Shown: positions 55,508 to 64,000 of the stretch, piece by piece
Numbering within the stretch: position 1 is the stretch's first letter
How the letters are laid out: each line of letters starts with the position of its first letter
Program-made: the position numbers and the translations under genes
The notes under the pieces: generated by a model
What the model saw: the letters and a program-made list of their open reading frames with translations, nothing else
The model's database searches: none
What the model was told of the DNA's origin: nothing
Source: Xanthomonas hyacinthi
Lineage (GTDB): Bacteria > Pseudomonadota > Gammaproteobacteria > Xanthomonadales > Xanthomonadaceae
DNA length: 64,000 nucleotides
Direction of reading: 5' to 3'
Assembly (NCBI RefSeq): GCF_009769165.1
Contig: NZ_CP043476.1
Location: 868,001 to 932,000, forward strand

Positions 55508-56800
55508 CTACGCCGCGCCGCCGTCCTTCAATGCCGGACTCAGGTCCAGCGTCGCCCGCGTGCCCTGGCCCGCAAGCGAGTCGAGATGCAAGGCCCAGCC
55601 GAGGTGCTCGCACAGGCGCGCGATCAGGTCCAGGCCGATGCCGCTGCCCTCGCGGCCGCCGCCGCGGGCCATGCGCATGTAGATCGCGCTGATTTCCTCC
55701 GGGGTCATGCCGTGGCCAGGATCGTCGATGCACACCACGCCCGGCGCCAGCATCGCGATCTGGATCCGGCCCTGGTCGCTGTTCTCGATCGCGTTGCGCA
55801 GCAGGTTGCCGATCGCCGCCTGCACGATCGCCAGCGGCGCCAGCACCTCGCACGGCGGCAACGGCGCCAGCACCAGTTGCAGGCGCTTGTCGGCGCACAG
55901 GTGGCGATGGTCCTCGACGATGTCCGGCAGCAACTGGTCCAGCCGTACCAGGTCGCTGCCGCGCGCCAGCCGCGCCGGATCCTTGGCCAGCACCAGCAGC
56001 AGCGAGATCAATTGGCCGACGCCGCTGGCGGTGCGGCGGATGCGCAGCAGCTGGTTGCGCGCGCTGGGCGGGATGTCGGACTGCTCCAGCGCCAGGTCGG
56101 CGGCGCCGCCGATCACCGCCACCGGCGTGCGCAGCTCGTGGCTGGCGCTGTCGATGAAGGCGCGCTCGCGCTGGACGAACAGGTCGTTGCGCAGCAGGTA
56201 GTCGTTCAACGCATCGGCGATCACCACCTGTTCGGCGCTGGCGCGCGGATGCACTTCGATGCGCTGCCCGGGCCGGTCCGGGCGCAGGCTGCCGATGCGC
56301 TGCGCCATGTCGGTGAGCGGCTGCACCACGCGGCCCAGGCCCCAGGCCACCAGCGCGCCGAGCAGCAGCACCGCGATCACGTTGGACAGCAGCATCCACA
56401 GCGCCAGGTTCTCCTCGTGCTTCTGCAGCTCGGTGATGTCCAGCGCCAGCGCCAGGCGGTGGCCGCGCACGTCCTGCACCAGCACCACCTTGTCGCGGCC
56501 TTCCAGCGGCACGTCGTCGTGCAGGCCCGGCGCCAGCGCCGCCACCGCCGGCGGCAGCGGCTCGCCGCCTTCGTCGCCGTACAGGCTCACGGTGCGGGTG
56601 TCGATCCAGCGGTAGTCCGGATCGACCGCGCTGCGCGCCAGGAAATGTTCCAGTTCCGAACTCAGCAGCGAACGCCAGGTCAGCTGTTCGGCCTGGTCGT
56701 TGACGATGTAGCCATGCACGAACACCGCCAGCGACAGCAGCGCCGCATAGCCGACCAGCCACAGGGTGATGCGCTGCCGCAGCCCGGTCCTACGCGGCAT
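55508..56800 (-). CDS. Sensor histidine kinase, ColS/PmrB-like
   Basis: 430 aa. One helix (about 11-30), a periplasmic loop (about 31-131), a second helix (about 133-155), HAMP, HisKA with phosphoacceptor His221 (SHELRTP) and HATPase (GHGMTPEE, GSGIGLDL). The loop contains EGGE (Glu77-Glu80), an ExxE that in ColS/VgrS-type kinases binds iron or other metals. Overlaps its response regulator by 11 bases. Divergent PAP2 and eptA genes fit control of lipid A modification. Named type is inference. Confidence 0.88.
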   Translation of the reverse strand: MPRRTGLRQRITLWLVGYAALLSLAVFVHGYIVNDQAEQLTWRSLLSSELEHFLARSAVDPDYRWIDTRTVSLYGDEGGEPLPPAVAALAPGLHDDVPLEGRDKVVLVQDVRGHRLALALDITELQKHEENLALWMLLSNVIAVLLLGALVAWGLGRVVQPLTDMAQRIGSLRPDRPGQRIEVHPRASAEQVVIADALNDYLLRNDLFVQRERAFIDSASHELRTPVAVIGGAADLALEQSDIPPSARNQLLRIRRTASGVGQLISLLLVLAKDPARLARGSDLVRLDQLLPDIVEDHRHLCADKRLQLVLAPLPPCEVLAPLAIVQAAIGNLLRNAIENSDQGRIQIAMLAPGVVCIDDPGHGMTPEEISAIYMRMARGGGREGSGIGLDLIARLCEHLGWALHLDSLAGQGTRATLDLSPALKDGGAA

Positions 56801-57491
56801 GCTCTTGCTCGTGCGGGTCCACCACTGCGAGCCGGTAGCCGATGCGTGGCAGGGTGTGGATCAGCTTGGTCGCGAACGGGCCGTCCACGCTGCGCCGCAG
56901 GTCGTAGATGTGCGAGCGCAGCATGTCGCCGTCCGGCGGCTCGTCGCCCCACAGCGCCTGCTCCAGGCGGTCGCGGGTGACCGCGGCCGGGCTGGCCTGC
57001 ATCAGCACTTCCAGCAGTTTGCGGCAGGCCGGATACAGGTGCAGGGTGCGGCCGCCGCGGGTCGCCTCCAGCGTGCCCAGGTCCAGTTGCAGGTCGCCCA
57101 CGCGCAGCAGCTTGCTGCGGCCGCGGCCGTTGGCGCGCAGCAGCAGCGCCTCCAGCCGCACTTCCAGCTCCGGCAGCGCGAACGGCTTGGTCAGGTAGTC
57201 GTCGGCGCCGGCGCGGAAACCGGCGATCTTGTCCGGCAGCTCATCGCGCGCGGTGAGCATGATCACCGGCACCTCGGCGTGGTGCTGCTCGCGCATCGCG
57301 CGCAGCACCTGCGGGCCGTCCAGGCGCGGCAGCATCCAGTCCAGGATCACCGCGTCGTAGTGCTGGGTGGTGGCCAGGTGCAGGCCGGTGACGCCGTCCG
57401 GCGCCGCGTCCAGGGTGTGGCCGCGCACCTCGAAGTAGTCGAACAGGTTCGCGACCAGGTTCCGGTTGTCCTCTATCACCAACAGCCGCAT
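56790..57491 (-). CDS. OmpR-family response regulator, ColR/PmrA-like
   Basis: 233 aa: REC domain with phosphoacceptor Asp51 (VILDWMLP) and Lys in LTKPF, and a winged-helix DNA-binding domain (about 130-225; RSHIYDLRRSVDGPFATKLIHTLPRIGYRL). Divergent from the PAP2-eptA operon with 200 bases between, in which an 11-base-period direct repeat lies. Probably autoregulates and controls that operon. Confidence 0.9.
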   Translation of the reverse strand: MRLLVIEDNRNLVANLFDYFEVRGHTLDAAPDGVTGLHLATTQHYDAVILDWMLPRLDGPQVLRAMREQHHAEVPVIMLTARDELPDKIAGFRAGADDYLTKPFALPELEVRLEALLLRANGRGRSKLLRVGDLQLDLGTLEATRGGRTLHLYPACRKLLEVLMQASPAAVTRDRLEQALWGDEPPDGDMLRSHIYDLRRSVDGPFATKLIHTLPRIGYRLAVVDPHEQEHAA

Positions 57492-57547
57492 GGCACTCGC
57501 TCGCATTCCGGGACAACGGGGGGGTGACGCCATGCTAGCGGATGCGC

Positions 57548-57568
57548 GTCGGAACGCGGTCGGAACGC
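57548..57568. promoter_or_regulatory. 11-bp-period direct repeat, candidate response-regulator site
   Basis: GTCGGAACGC (57548-57557) and GTCGGAACGC (57559-57568), one base apart, i.e. one helical turn, as for OmpR-family dimer sites. A related TGGACGGAACCC follows near 57596. It lies 57 bases upstream of the regulator start and about 125 before the PAP2 gene. Confidence 0.5.
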
Positions 57569-57691
57569 TGCGTCTTGATCGAATCTCGATGAAACCTGGA
57601 CGGAACCCGAATACCGCGACGGCAACCTGGGCTGAAGCGCCGCGTCTGCGGCGGCCCAATCCGACCAGACTCCGACACGCAGCGCAACACC

Positions 57692-58510
57692 ATGACACTC
57701 GCCACCGTCCGCACCTCCAGCCCGCCCGCATCCATGCACAGCCCGTCCCTGCCCCTGCCTGCCGCCTCCTTCCTGCCCGCGCCGTCGGCCTTCTATCGCC
57801 GGCATCTGTGGCTGCCGCTGGCCGCCGCGCTGCTGGCCAGCACCGTGCTGATGGGCCTGGGCGGGGACTTCTGGTTCGCCGACCTGCTGTACCGCTGGGA
57901 AGGCGGCCACTGGGCGCTGAAGAACGCGGCGCTGACCCGCAGCCTGATCCACCACGACGGCAAGCTGCTCAGCACCGTGGCCTGGGTGGCGACGGCCGCC
58001 CTGGCGGCGTGGGCCTGGCGCCGCGCCGACGGCCAGCGCTACCGGCTGCCGCTGCTGTATCTGGCGCTGGCGGTGGCATTGAGCACCGGCGTGGTGTCGC
58101 TGCTGAAGTCGCTGACCCATATGGACTGCCCGTGGGACCTGAGCCGTTATGGCGGCCAGCTGCCCTACATCGGCCTGTTCGAAGCGCGTCCGGCCGGCAT
58201 GCCGCATGCCGCATGCTTCCCGGCCGGGCATTCCAGCGCCGGCTATGCCTGGGTCGCACTGTACTTCGTCGCGCTGGCGCTGAAGCCATCCTGGCGCTGG
58301 CCGGCGCTGGCGGTCGGGCTCGGCGCCGGGCTGCTGTTCGGCCTCGGCCAGCAGCTGCGCGGCGCGCACTTCCTGTCCCACGATCTGTGGACGCTGTCCC
58401 TGAGCTGGGGCGTGGCCCTGGGCCTGTACCGCGGCTTGCTGTGGCGGCCGCAGATTTCGGCCCGGTCCATGCATGTGCCCTTGCCTGTCGTGAAGGAAAG
58501 CCGCGCATGA
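57692..58510 (+). CDS. PAP2-family phosphatase, possible lipid A or lipid phosphate phosphatase
   Basis: 272 aa, six hydrophobic helices. Motif 2 is FPAGHSSAGYAW and motif 3 RGAHFLSHDLWTL; motif 1 is weaker (KSLTHMDCPWDLSRYGG). It resembles the LpxE/LpxF-like PAP2 group linked to lipid A 1- or 4'-dephosphorylation. Overlaps the eptA start (ATGA), so the two act together. First gene of the operon divergent from the two-component system. Confidence 0.85.
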   Translation: MTLATVRTSSPPASMHSPSLPLPAASFLPAPSAFYRRHLWLPLAAALLASTVLMGLGGDFWFADLLYRWEGGHWALKNAALTRSLIHHDGKLLSTVAWVATAALAAWAWRRADGQRYRLPLLYLALAVALSTGVVSLLKSLTHMDCPWDLSRYGGQLPYIGLFEARPAGMPHAACFPAGHSSAGYAWVALYFVALALKPSWRWPALAVGLGAGLLFGLGQQLRGAHFLSHDLWTLSLSWGVALGLYRGLLWRPQISARSMHVPLPVVKESRA

Positions 58511-60159
58511 GCGTTTCGCTGCCGCATCCCGGCGCCCACCATTCCAGGACCGACTGGTGGCGCTACCGCCCGCTGCTCAGCAACGAAGCGCTGGCGCTGG
58601 CGGCCAGCGCGTTCTTCGCCCTGGTCTGCAACGGCATGTTCTGGCGCAGCGCGATGAGCGGCCATCCGGGCGACCTGAAGCTGGGCCTGTCGCTGTTCCT
58701 GCTGCTGCTGTCGGTACACGGGCTGCTGCTGGGGCTGCTGCTGTGGCGCGGCGTGGCCAAGCCGCTGCTGGCCCTGCTGCTGGTCACCACCGCGTTCGCC
58801 GCGCACTACATGAACAGCTACAGCGTCTACCTGGACGCGGACATGCTGCGCAACGTGCTGGCCACCGACCACAAGGAATCGCGCGAACTGATGACCCCGG
58901 CGCTGATCGCGCCGCTGCTGTGCTACGCCGCGCTGCCGATCCTGGCGCTGTGGCGGCTGCGCCTGGTGCGGCGCCCGCCGGGCAAGGCGCTGGCGATCCG
59001 CGCCGGCTTCCTGCTGGCGATGCTGGCGCTGGGCGGCGCCGGCGCGATGCTGTCGTTCCAGGACCTGTCGGCGATGATGCGCAACCACCGCGAAATCCGC
59101 TACCTGGCCACGCCGATCAACTACATCGTCGCGCTGCGGCAGACCCTCAAGTCCGACAGCCCCACGCACAAGGCGCCGAAGCTGCCGCTGGAACACGACG
59201 CGATCGCCACCGCGCGCGCGCGCGGCAGCAAGCCGCGCCTGCTGGTGGTGGTGCTGGGCGAGACCGCGCGCGCGCAGAACTGGGGCTTGAACGGCTACGT
59301 CCGCCAGACCACGCCGCAGCTGGCGCAGCTGGACGTGATCAACTTCCCCGACATGCATTCGTGCGGCACCAGCACCGAGGTCTCGGTGCCGTGCATGTTC
59401 TCCCCGTTCGGCCGCCACGACTACAACGAAGGCAACATCCGCAAGCATCAGTCGCTGCTGCACGTGCTCGAACACGCCGGCATCGCCACGCTGTGGCGCG
59501 ACAACCAGTCCGGCTGCAAGGGCGTGTGCGACGGTCTGCCGATCCAGCGCCTGGACGAGGCCAAGGACCCGCAGCTGTGCAAGGACGGGCGCTGCATGGA
59601 CGAGATCCTGCTGCAGGACCTGGCCACGCAGGTGCGTGCCAAGCCCGGCGACCGCGTGGTCGTGCTGCACCAGCTCGGCAGCCACGGCCCCAGCTATTTC
59701 GAGCGCTATCCGGCCGGCTTCCGCCGCTTCACCCCGACCTGCGATACCGCCGACCTGGGCAACTGCGAGCGCGACCTGATCGCCAATGCCTACGACAACT
59801 CGCTGCTGTACACCGACCAGCTGCTGGCGCGCACCGTGTCCACGCTGGAAGCGATGCCCGACTACGACACCGCGATGATCTACCTGTCCGACCATGGCGA
59901 ATCGCTGGGCGAGAAAGGCCTGTACCTGCACGGCGTGCCGTATGCGATCGCCCCGCAGGAGCAGACCCACGTGCCGATGGTGATGTGGTTCTCGCCGGGC
60001 TTCGCCAGCGATCGCGGCCTGGACCTGGCCTGCGTGCGTGCGCGTTCGCGCCAGTACGCCGACCAGGACAACCTGTTCCCGTCGGTGCTGGGGCTGATGC
60101 AGGTCAAGACCGGGGTCTACGACCGCAAGCGCGACCTGTTCGCGCAATGCAGCGCCTAG
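58507..60159 (+). CDS. eptA: Lipid A phosphoethanolamine transferase EptA
   Basis: 550-aa inner-membrane enzyme adding phosphoethanolamine to lipid A, lowering negative charge and polymyxin binding. Five N-terminal helices (to about residue 190) carry the conserved HYMNSYSVYLDADMLRNVL; the periplasmic sulfatase-fold domain has LGETARAQNWGLNGY, the nucleophile motif CGTSTEVSVPCMF (likely Thr290), GSHGPSYFERYP and YLSDHGESLGE. Several Cys pairs for disulfides are present. Native pathway gene, not a mobile mcr: no insertion sequence is adjacent. Confidence 0.94.
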   Translation: MSVSLPHPGAHHSRTDWWRYRPLLSNEALALAASAFFALVCNGMFWRSAMSGHPGDLKLGLSLFLLLLSVHGLLLGLLLWRGVAKPLLALLLVTTAFAAHYMNSYSVYLDADMLRNVLATDHKESRELMTPALIAPLLCYAALPILALWRLRLVRRPPGKALAIRAGFLLAMLALGGAGAMLSFQDLSAMMRNHREIRYLATPINYIVALRQTLKSDSPTHKAPKLPLEHDAIATARARGSKPRLLVVVLGETARAQNWGLNGYVRQTTPQLAQLDVINFPDMHSCGTSTEVSVPCMFSPFGRHDYNEGNIRKHQSLLHVLEHAGIATLWRDNQSGCKGVCDGLPIQRLDEAKDPQLCKDGRCMDEILLQDLATQVRAKPGDRVVVLHQLGSHGPSYFERYPAGFRRFTPTCDTADLGNCERDLIANAYDNSLLYTDQLLARTVSTLEAMPDYDTAMIYLSDHGESLGEKGLYLHGVPYAIAPQEQTHVPMVMWFSPGFASDRGLDLACVRARSRQYADQDNLFPSVLGLMQVKTGVYDRKRDLFAQCSA

Positions 60160-60295
60160 CCGCACGGAAATCTCGGTCGGACTGAAGAACGGGTCGAGAC
60201 CCGGCACCGGCGCGCCGGTGCCGCGGCGTGGGCGGCCCTTGCGGCGGGCGGGGCGGACCACTAGCCTCGTCGCATTCGCCATCGAAGGATTCGCC

Positions 60296-62299
60296 GTGAA
60301 CCACCGCCCTCTGCTGCTTGCGCTGTGCATCGGCGCGAGCATGCTTGCGCTGTCCGCGTGCCGCAAGGAAGCGACCACCGAGACCGGCACCGCGCCGGCG
60401 CCGGCTGCGCCCGGCGAGAGCGCCGACCAGTTCGTCGCCCGCATCAACGAGCAATACCGCGCGCTGCTGCCGGAGCTGACCTCGGCGCAATGGCTGTCGA
60501 TCACCTACATCAACGGCGACTCGGAACGGCTGGTGGCCAAGGCCAACGAGCGCTGGCTGACCACGCTCAACGGCTGGATCGCGCAGGCCAGGCGCTACGA
60601 GGGCAAGCCGATGTCCGCCGACAGCGCGCGTGCGCTGCAGCTGCTGAAGCTGATGACCGCGATGCCGGCGCCGCGCGACACGGCCAAGCTGGCCGAACTG
60701 GCCACGCTGGCCTCGAAGATGGAAGGCGCCTACGGCGCGGCCGCCTACTGCACCGGCGAGGGCGATGCGCGCCGCTGCCGGCAGCTGGGCGAACTGGAGG
60801 ACGTGCTGCGCCGCAGCCGCGACTACGACCAACAGCGCGATGCATGGCAGGGCTGGCACGGCACCGCGCAGCCGCTGCGCCAGGACTACCAGCGCTTCGT
60901 CGAACTGGTCAACGAAGGCGCGCGCGCGATGGGCTATGCCGACACCGGCGCGATGTGGCGCAGCGGCTACGACATGCCGCCGGCGCAGATCGCCGCCGAA
61001 ACCGACCGGCTGTGGAGCCAGGTCAAGCCGCTGTACGCGCAACTGCACTGCTACACCCGCGGCAAGCTCGACGCCGAATACGGCAAGGACAAGGGCGAGG
61101 TCGCCGGCGGCCTGCTGCCGGCGCACCTGCTCGGCAACATGTGGCAGCAGGACTGGAGCAACCTGTGGGATCTGCTGCAGCCCTACCCCGGCGCCGGCAG
61201 CCTGGACATCACCGACGCGCTGGAAAAGCAGTACCAGAGCAACCTCGGCGCGGCGCTGGCGCGGCGCAATAATGATTCCTCGCCGGAGGCGCGGTTCATG
61301 GCCCAGCGCGACGCGCAGCTGCAGAGCGCCAAGCAGATGACCGAGCGCGCGCAGGATTTCTACACCTCGCTGGCGATGCCCAAACTGCCCGACAGCTACT
61401 GGGCGCGCAGCCAGTTCATCAAGCCGCTGGAGCGCAACGTGGTCTGCCACGCCAGCGCCTGGGACATGGACATGGCCGGCGACGTGCGCACCAAGATGTG
61501 CATCGAGCCGAACGAGGAAAACTTCACCACCATCTACCACGAGCTCGGCCACGTCTATTACGACCTTGCCTACAATCCGCTGCCGCCGCTGTTCCAGGGC
61601 GGCGCCAACGACGGCTTCCACGAGGCGATCGGCGACACCATCGTGCTGGCGATGACCCCGCAGTACCTGCATTCGATCGGCCTGGTCGAAGCGCCGCAGC
61701 TCAGCCGCGAGGCGCTGATCAACGCGCAGATGCGCATGGCGCTGAGCAAGGTCGCGTTCCTGCCGTTCGGGCTGATGATCGACCGCTGGCGCTGGGGCGT
61801 GTTCGACGGCTCGATCGCGCCGGAGCACTACAACCAGGCCTGGTGGGAACTGAAGGCCAAGTACCAGGGCGTGGCCCCACCCACGCCGCGCGGCGAAGAC
61901 TTCTTCGATCCCGGCGCCAAGTACCACGTGCCCGGCAACACGCCGTACACACGCTATTTCCTGTCGCACATCCTGCAATTCCAGTTCTACAAGGGCCTGT
62001 GCGACGCCGCCGGCTACAAGGGCCCGCTGTACGAATGCACGTTCTACGGCAACAAGGAGGCCGGGCAGAAATTCTGGTCGATGCTGCAGCGTGGCAGCAG
62101 CCAGCCGTGGCAGCTCACGCTGAAGGAGCTGACCGGCAACGACACGCTCGACGCCGCCCCGCTGCTGGAATACTTCGCACCGATGCAGGAGTGGCTCAAG
62201 CAGCAGAACCAGGGGCAGATGTGCGGCTGGGAGGCGCCCAAGGCGGTGCAGGAAACGGCGGCAGCCGCGCCCCCCACCCCGGCGCCGAAGCCGCAGTAA
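60296..62299 (+). CDS. M2 family peptidyl-dipeptidase (bacterial angiotensin-converting-enzyme homologue)
   Basis: 667-aa zinc carboxydipeptidase. Lipoprotein-type signal (MLALSAC) suggests anchoring in the periplasm. Zinc ligands His415, His419 in HELGH and Glu443 in HEAIGDT; C-terminal chloride- and substrate-binding regions match ACE (YHVPGNTPYTRYFLSHILQFQ). GTG start with AAGGA upstream. A functional ACE of this type is known from Xanthomonas axonopodis. Pro/Ala-rich tail after residue 645. Confidence 0.94.
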   Translation: MNHRPLLLALCIGASMLALSACRKEATTETGTAPAPAAPGESADQFVARINEQYRALLPELTSAQWLSITYINGDSERLVAKANERWLTTLNGWIAQARRYEGKPMSADSARALQLLKLMTAMPAPRDTAKLAELATLASKMEGAYGAAAYCTGEGDARRCRQLGELEDVLRRSRDYDQQRDAWQGWHGTAQPLRQDYQRFVELVNEGARAMGYADTGAMWRSGYDMPPAQIAAETDRLWSQVKPLYAQLHCYTRGKLDAEYGKDKGEVAGGLLPAHLLGNMWQQDWSNLWDLLQPYPGAGSLDITDALEKQYQSNLGAALARRNNDSSPEARFMAQRDAQLQSAKQMTERAQDFYTSLAMPKLPDSYWARSQFIKPLERNVVCHASAWDMDMAGDVRTKMCIEPNEENFTTIYHELGHVYYDLAYNPLPPLFQGGANDGFHEAIGDTIVLAMTPQYLHSIGLVEAPQLSREALINAQMRMALSKVAFLPFGLMIDRWRWGVFDGSIAPEHYNQAWWELKAKYQGVAPPTPRGEDFFDPGAKYHVPGNTPYTRYFLSHILQFQFYKGLCDAAGYKGPLYECTFYGNKEAGQKFWSMLQRGSSQPWQLTLKELTGNDTLDAAPLLEYFAPMQEWLKQQNQGQMCGWEAPKAVQETAAAAPPTPAPKPQ

Positions 62300-62329
62300 G
62301 CGCCGCGGCGCGGCGGCCTGGCCACCGAC

Positions 62330-62860
62330 TCACTCGTCGGCCAGCCGCGCCCAGCGCTCGTGGTCGCGCCACACCCCGCCGATGCGTAGATAGCGTGGCG
62401 AATAGCCTTCGCGGCGGAAGCCGGCGCGCTGCACCAGCGCCAGCGAGCGCGTGTTGTCCGGTTGGATATTGGCCTCCACGCGATGCAGGCCCAGTTCGGA
62501 GAACGCGTAGGCCACGCACAGCCGCAACGCGTGGGTCATCAGCCCGCGGCCTTCGCAGCCGGCCATCGCGTGGTAGCCCAGGTAGGCGCTCTGGAAGCAG
62601 CCGCCGACCACCTGGCTGAAGGTGAACAGGCCGGCGACCTCGCCGCTGTCGCGCGCGCGCGCCAGCAGCGCGACGTTGCTGCCATCCAGGGTCTGCGCGT
62701 GCCAGGCGTTGAAGCCGGGCACGTCGGTGAACGGATACGCCCACGGATGATGCAGCGCGGTGCTGGCGCGGTGCGCCTGGATCAGGGCGAGCCCATCGCG
62801 GCGCCGCACCCGCGCCAGCGACACGGCGGCATCGGCGGCCTGGCTCGCGCTCTGGCCCAT
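62330..62860 (-). CDS. GNAT N-acetyltransferase, RimJ/RimL-like
   Basis: 176 aa with the RimJ/RimL arrangement: YLGYHAMAGCEGRGLMTHALRL (acetyl-CoA loop) and LHRVEANIQPDNTRSLALVQRAGFRREG. Could acetylate a ribosomal protein or small molecule. Follows the small unknown gene on the same strand by 4 bases. Confidence 0.88.
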   Translation of the reverse strand: MGQSASQAADAAVSLARVRRRDGLALIQAHRASTALHHPWAYPFTDVPGFNAWHAQTLDGSNVALLARARDSGEVAGLFTFSQVVGGCFQSAYLGYHAMAGCEGRGLMTHALRLCVAYAFSELGLHRVEANIQPDNTRSLALVQRAGFRREGYSPRYLRIGGVWRDHERWARLADE

Positions 62861-62864
62861 GCCC

Positions 62865-63278
62865 TCAGCCCGGCAGCGCCGTGCTGGCGCCGCGCTGCAT
62901 GGCCTGCGCGTGGCGGTCCTTGAACTCGTCGAAGCTCAGCCCCTGCGCCTGCGCATCGGCCTGCGCGGCGTCCTTCAGCGCATCCGAATACACCAGCCGC
63001 ACCGGCGTGCCGGCACGCTCGTGCAGCTCCGCCGCCTGCATGATCAGCGACAGCACCTGCGCGGCGCTCTCGCTGTGTCCGGCGATGCGCCCGTCCATGC
63101 CCAATACCCACTCGCCGTCGCGGCGCACGATGCCGGCCAGCAGCATGCGCTGCTGATCGCGCAGCTCCGCGTGCGGTTCGATCGCGGTGGCCGCAGCGGC
63201 GGCGGCCTCGCTGCGGTGGCGCAGGCGTTCGGCAAGCTTCTTGCGCACGTCGCGGCGCTGCTTGGACTGGATGGACAT
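62865..63278 (-). CDS. Small protein of unknown function
   Basis: 137 aa, highly charged N-terminus (KQRRDVRKKLAERLRHRSEAAAAA) predicted helical, followed by VRRDGEWVLGMDGRIAGHSE and an EFKDRHAQAMQRG C-terminal helix. No domain recognised. Probably cotranscribed with the RimL-like gene. Confidence 0.65.
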   Translation of the reverse strand: MSIQSKQRRDVRKKLAERLRHRSEAAAAAATAIEPHAELRDQQRMLLAGIVRRDGEWVLGMDGRIAGHSESAAQVLSLIMQAAELHERAGTPVRLVYSDALKDAAQADAQAQGLSFDEFKDRHAQAMQRGASTALPG

Positions 63279-63330
63279 GCGGTTTCCTCAACGGTGACCC
63301 GACGACGATAGCCCAACCGCGGCATCGGCG

Positions 63331-64000
63331 TCACACCAGATCGGCCGGCTCCAGCTGCGGCACCTGCGTGCCCTGCCGCGGCAGGCGTCTGCCGCTGCGC
63401 CGCTCCCAGCGCCAGAAGCCCCAGCCGATCAGGAAGAACGCGCCCGAACCCAGCGCCAGATGCATCGGCCGGCCGCTGAGCAGCGGCGACAGCACCCCGG
63501 CCACCACGGTGTTGAGCATCAGTTGGGTGAAGGCCTGCAGCGACGAGGCCAGACCGCGCTGGCGCGGGTACATGTCCAGCACCGCCAGCGCCAGGACCGG
63601 GAAGATCAGCGCCATGCCCAGGCCGGCCACGAAGATCGGCAGCACCGCCCACGGTAGCGCGATCTGCGCTGCGATCGCGGTATAGCCGATGTTGCCGACC
63701 ATCGACACGCCGCAGCAGATGAAGCCGATGCGCACCTGCCGCATCGACCCGATGCGCCCGGCCATGCGCCCGGACAGGAACGAGCCCAGGGTCATGCCGC
63801 CGATGGTCGGAATGAACAGCCAGGCGAAATCGCGCTCGGTCCGGTGCAGCAGGTCGATGATGAACACCGGCGCCGAGGCGATGTACAGGAACACGCCGGC
63901 GAAGTTGAACGCGGCGGCGGCGGCCAGGCGCTGGAAGCGCGCGTTGAACGCGATGGCGATGTAGTCGCGCAGCAGCGTGCGCGGCGCCAGCGGCGTGCGC
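63331..64000 (-). CDS. Bcr/CflA-type MFS drug efflux transporter (C-terminal part)
   Basis: The frame runs off the window edge; about 222 C-terminal residues are seen, roughly helices 7-12, with AFNFAGVFLYIASAPVFI, PTIGGMTLGSFLSGRMAGRIG and YPRQRGLASSLQAFTQL typical of the Bcr/CflA group. The true start is beyond 64000. Likely multidrug/bicyclomycin-type exporter. Confidence 0.85.
   Translation of the reverse strand, partial: RTPLAPRTLLRDYIAIAFNARFQRLAAAAAFNFAGVFLYIASAPVFIIDLLHRTERDFAWLFIPTIGGMTLGSFLSGRMAGRIGSMRQVRIGFICCGVSMVGNIGYTAIAAQIALPWAVLPIFVAGLGMALIFPVLALAVLDMYPRQRGLASSLQAFTQLMLNTVVAGVLSPLLSGRPMHLALGSGAFFLIGWGFWRWERRSGRRLPRQGTQVPQLEPADLV

Noticed and set aside
58507..60159. Possible mobile mcr-type colistin resistance gene
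   Set aside because: No insertion sequence or plasmid features nearby; the gene is coupled to a PAP2 gene and a local two-component system as in intrinsic eptA loci.

Overview
The window is GC-rich chromosomal DNA from a member of the Xanthomonadaceae, most likely Xanthomonas. Evidence for this is the gene set (phoR-ppk-ppx, purF-cvpA-dedD-folC in reverse order, an S46 dipeptidyl-peptidase, a bacterial ACE-type M2 peptidase, a TorF-type exported protein, a min operon with GTG and TTG starts) and the intergenic repeats: GGGAATCG-type elements and a palindrome built on TGTGGGAGCGACTTCAGTCG. No rRNA, tRNA, insertion sequence, prophage or CRISPR array was recognised, so this looks like core chromosome with small accessory patches. 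Species cannot be fixed from the sequence alone.

Layout. 1-5.1 kb: phosphate sensing and polyphosphate metabolism (phoR, ppk, ppx). 5.3-9.3 kb: a mannosyltransferase-type glycosyltransferase overlapping a PAP2 phosphatase, lpxH, a small secreted protein and a ferritin-like protein. 9.3-15 kb (minus strand): folC, dedD (two SPOR domains), cvpA, purF and a histidine phosphatase, with a dispersed repeat between folC and the phosphatase. 15.2-25.1 kb: S46 peptidase, tdh, TorF-type protein, the sbp-cysT-cysW-cysA sulfate importer, then kbl; tdh and kbl act in the same threonine-to-glycine pathway but are separated here by the porin-like gene and the sulfate operon. 25.1-28.2 kb: an array of 36 perfect 7-bp repeats, a pseudouridine synthase whose last codons lie in inverted copies of that repeat, a secreted protein and a major OmpA-family protein.

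28.5-38 kb: a LysR regulator divergent from an MFS exporter, SGNH hydrolase, aldo/keto reductase and MDR oxidoreductase; then fadH and another MFS carrier. 38-40.8 kb: a 0.76-kb unexplained gap, a SleB-type cell-wall hydrolase, a broken glutathione S-transferase and purT. 40.9-47.5 kb: a Rieske oxygenase/hexapeptide acyltransferase pair; an SPFH, ribbon-helix-helix and DUF4177 operon with a palindrome over its promoter; and a run of overlapping envelope/hydrolase genes.

47.4-52 kb: an AlkA-like DNA glycosylase, a DUF423 protein, an SRPBCC protein and a NarL-type two-component system. 52.1-55.3 kb: a GNAT protein, minCDE and a small protein with an HEACH zinc-peptidase-like motif. 55.5-60.2 kb: an OmpR-type two-component system divergent from a PAP2 phosphatase-eptA pair, a plausible lipid A remodelling module. 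60.3-64 kb: the ACE-type peptidase, a GNAT protein, a small unknown and the C-terminal part of a Bcr/CflA-type MFS transporter cut by the window edge.

The strongest candidate for an under-described system is the SPFH-RHH-DUF4177 operon at 42880-44221. The dispersed palindromes and the 7-bp array are the main non-coding structures of interest.
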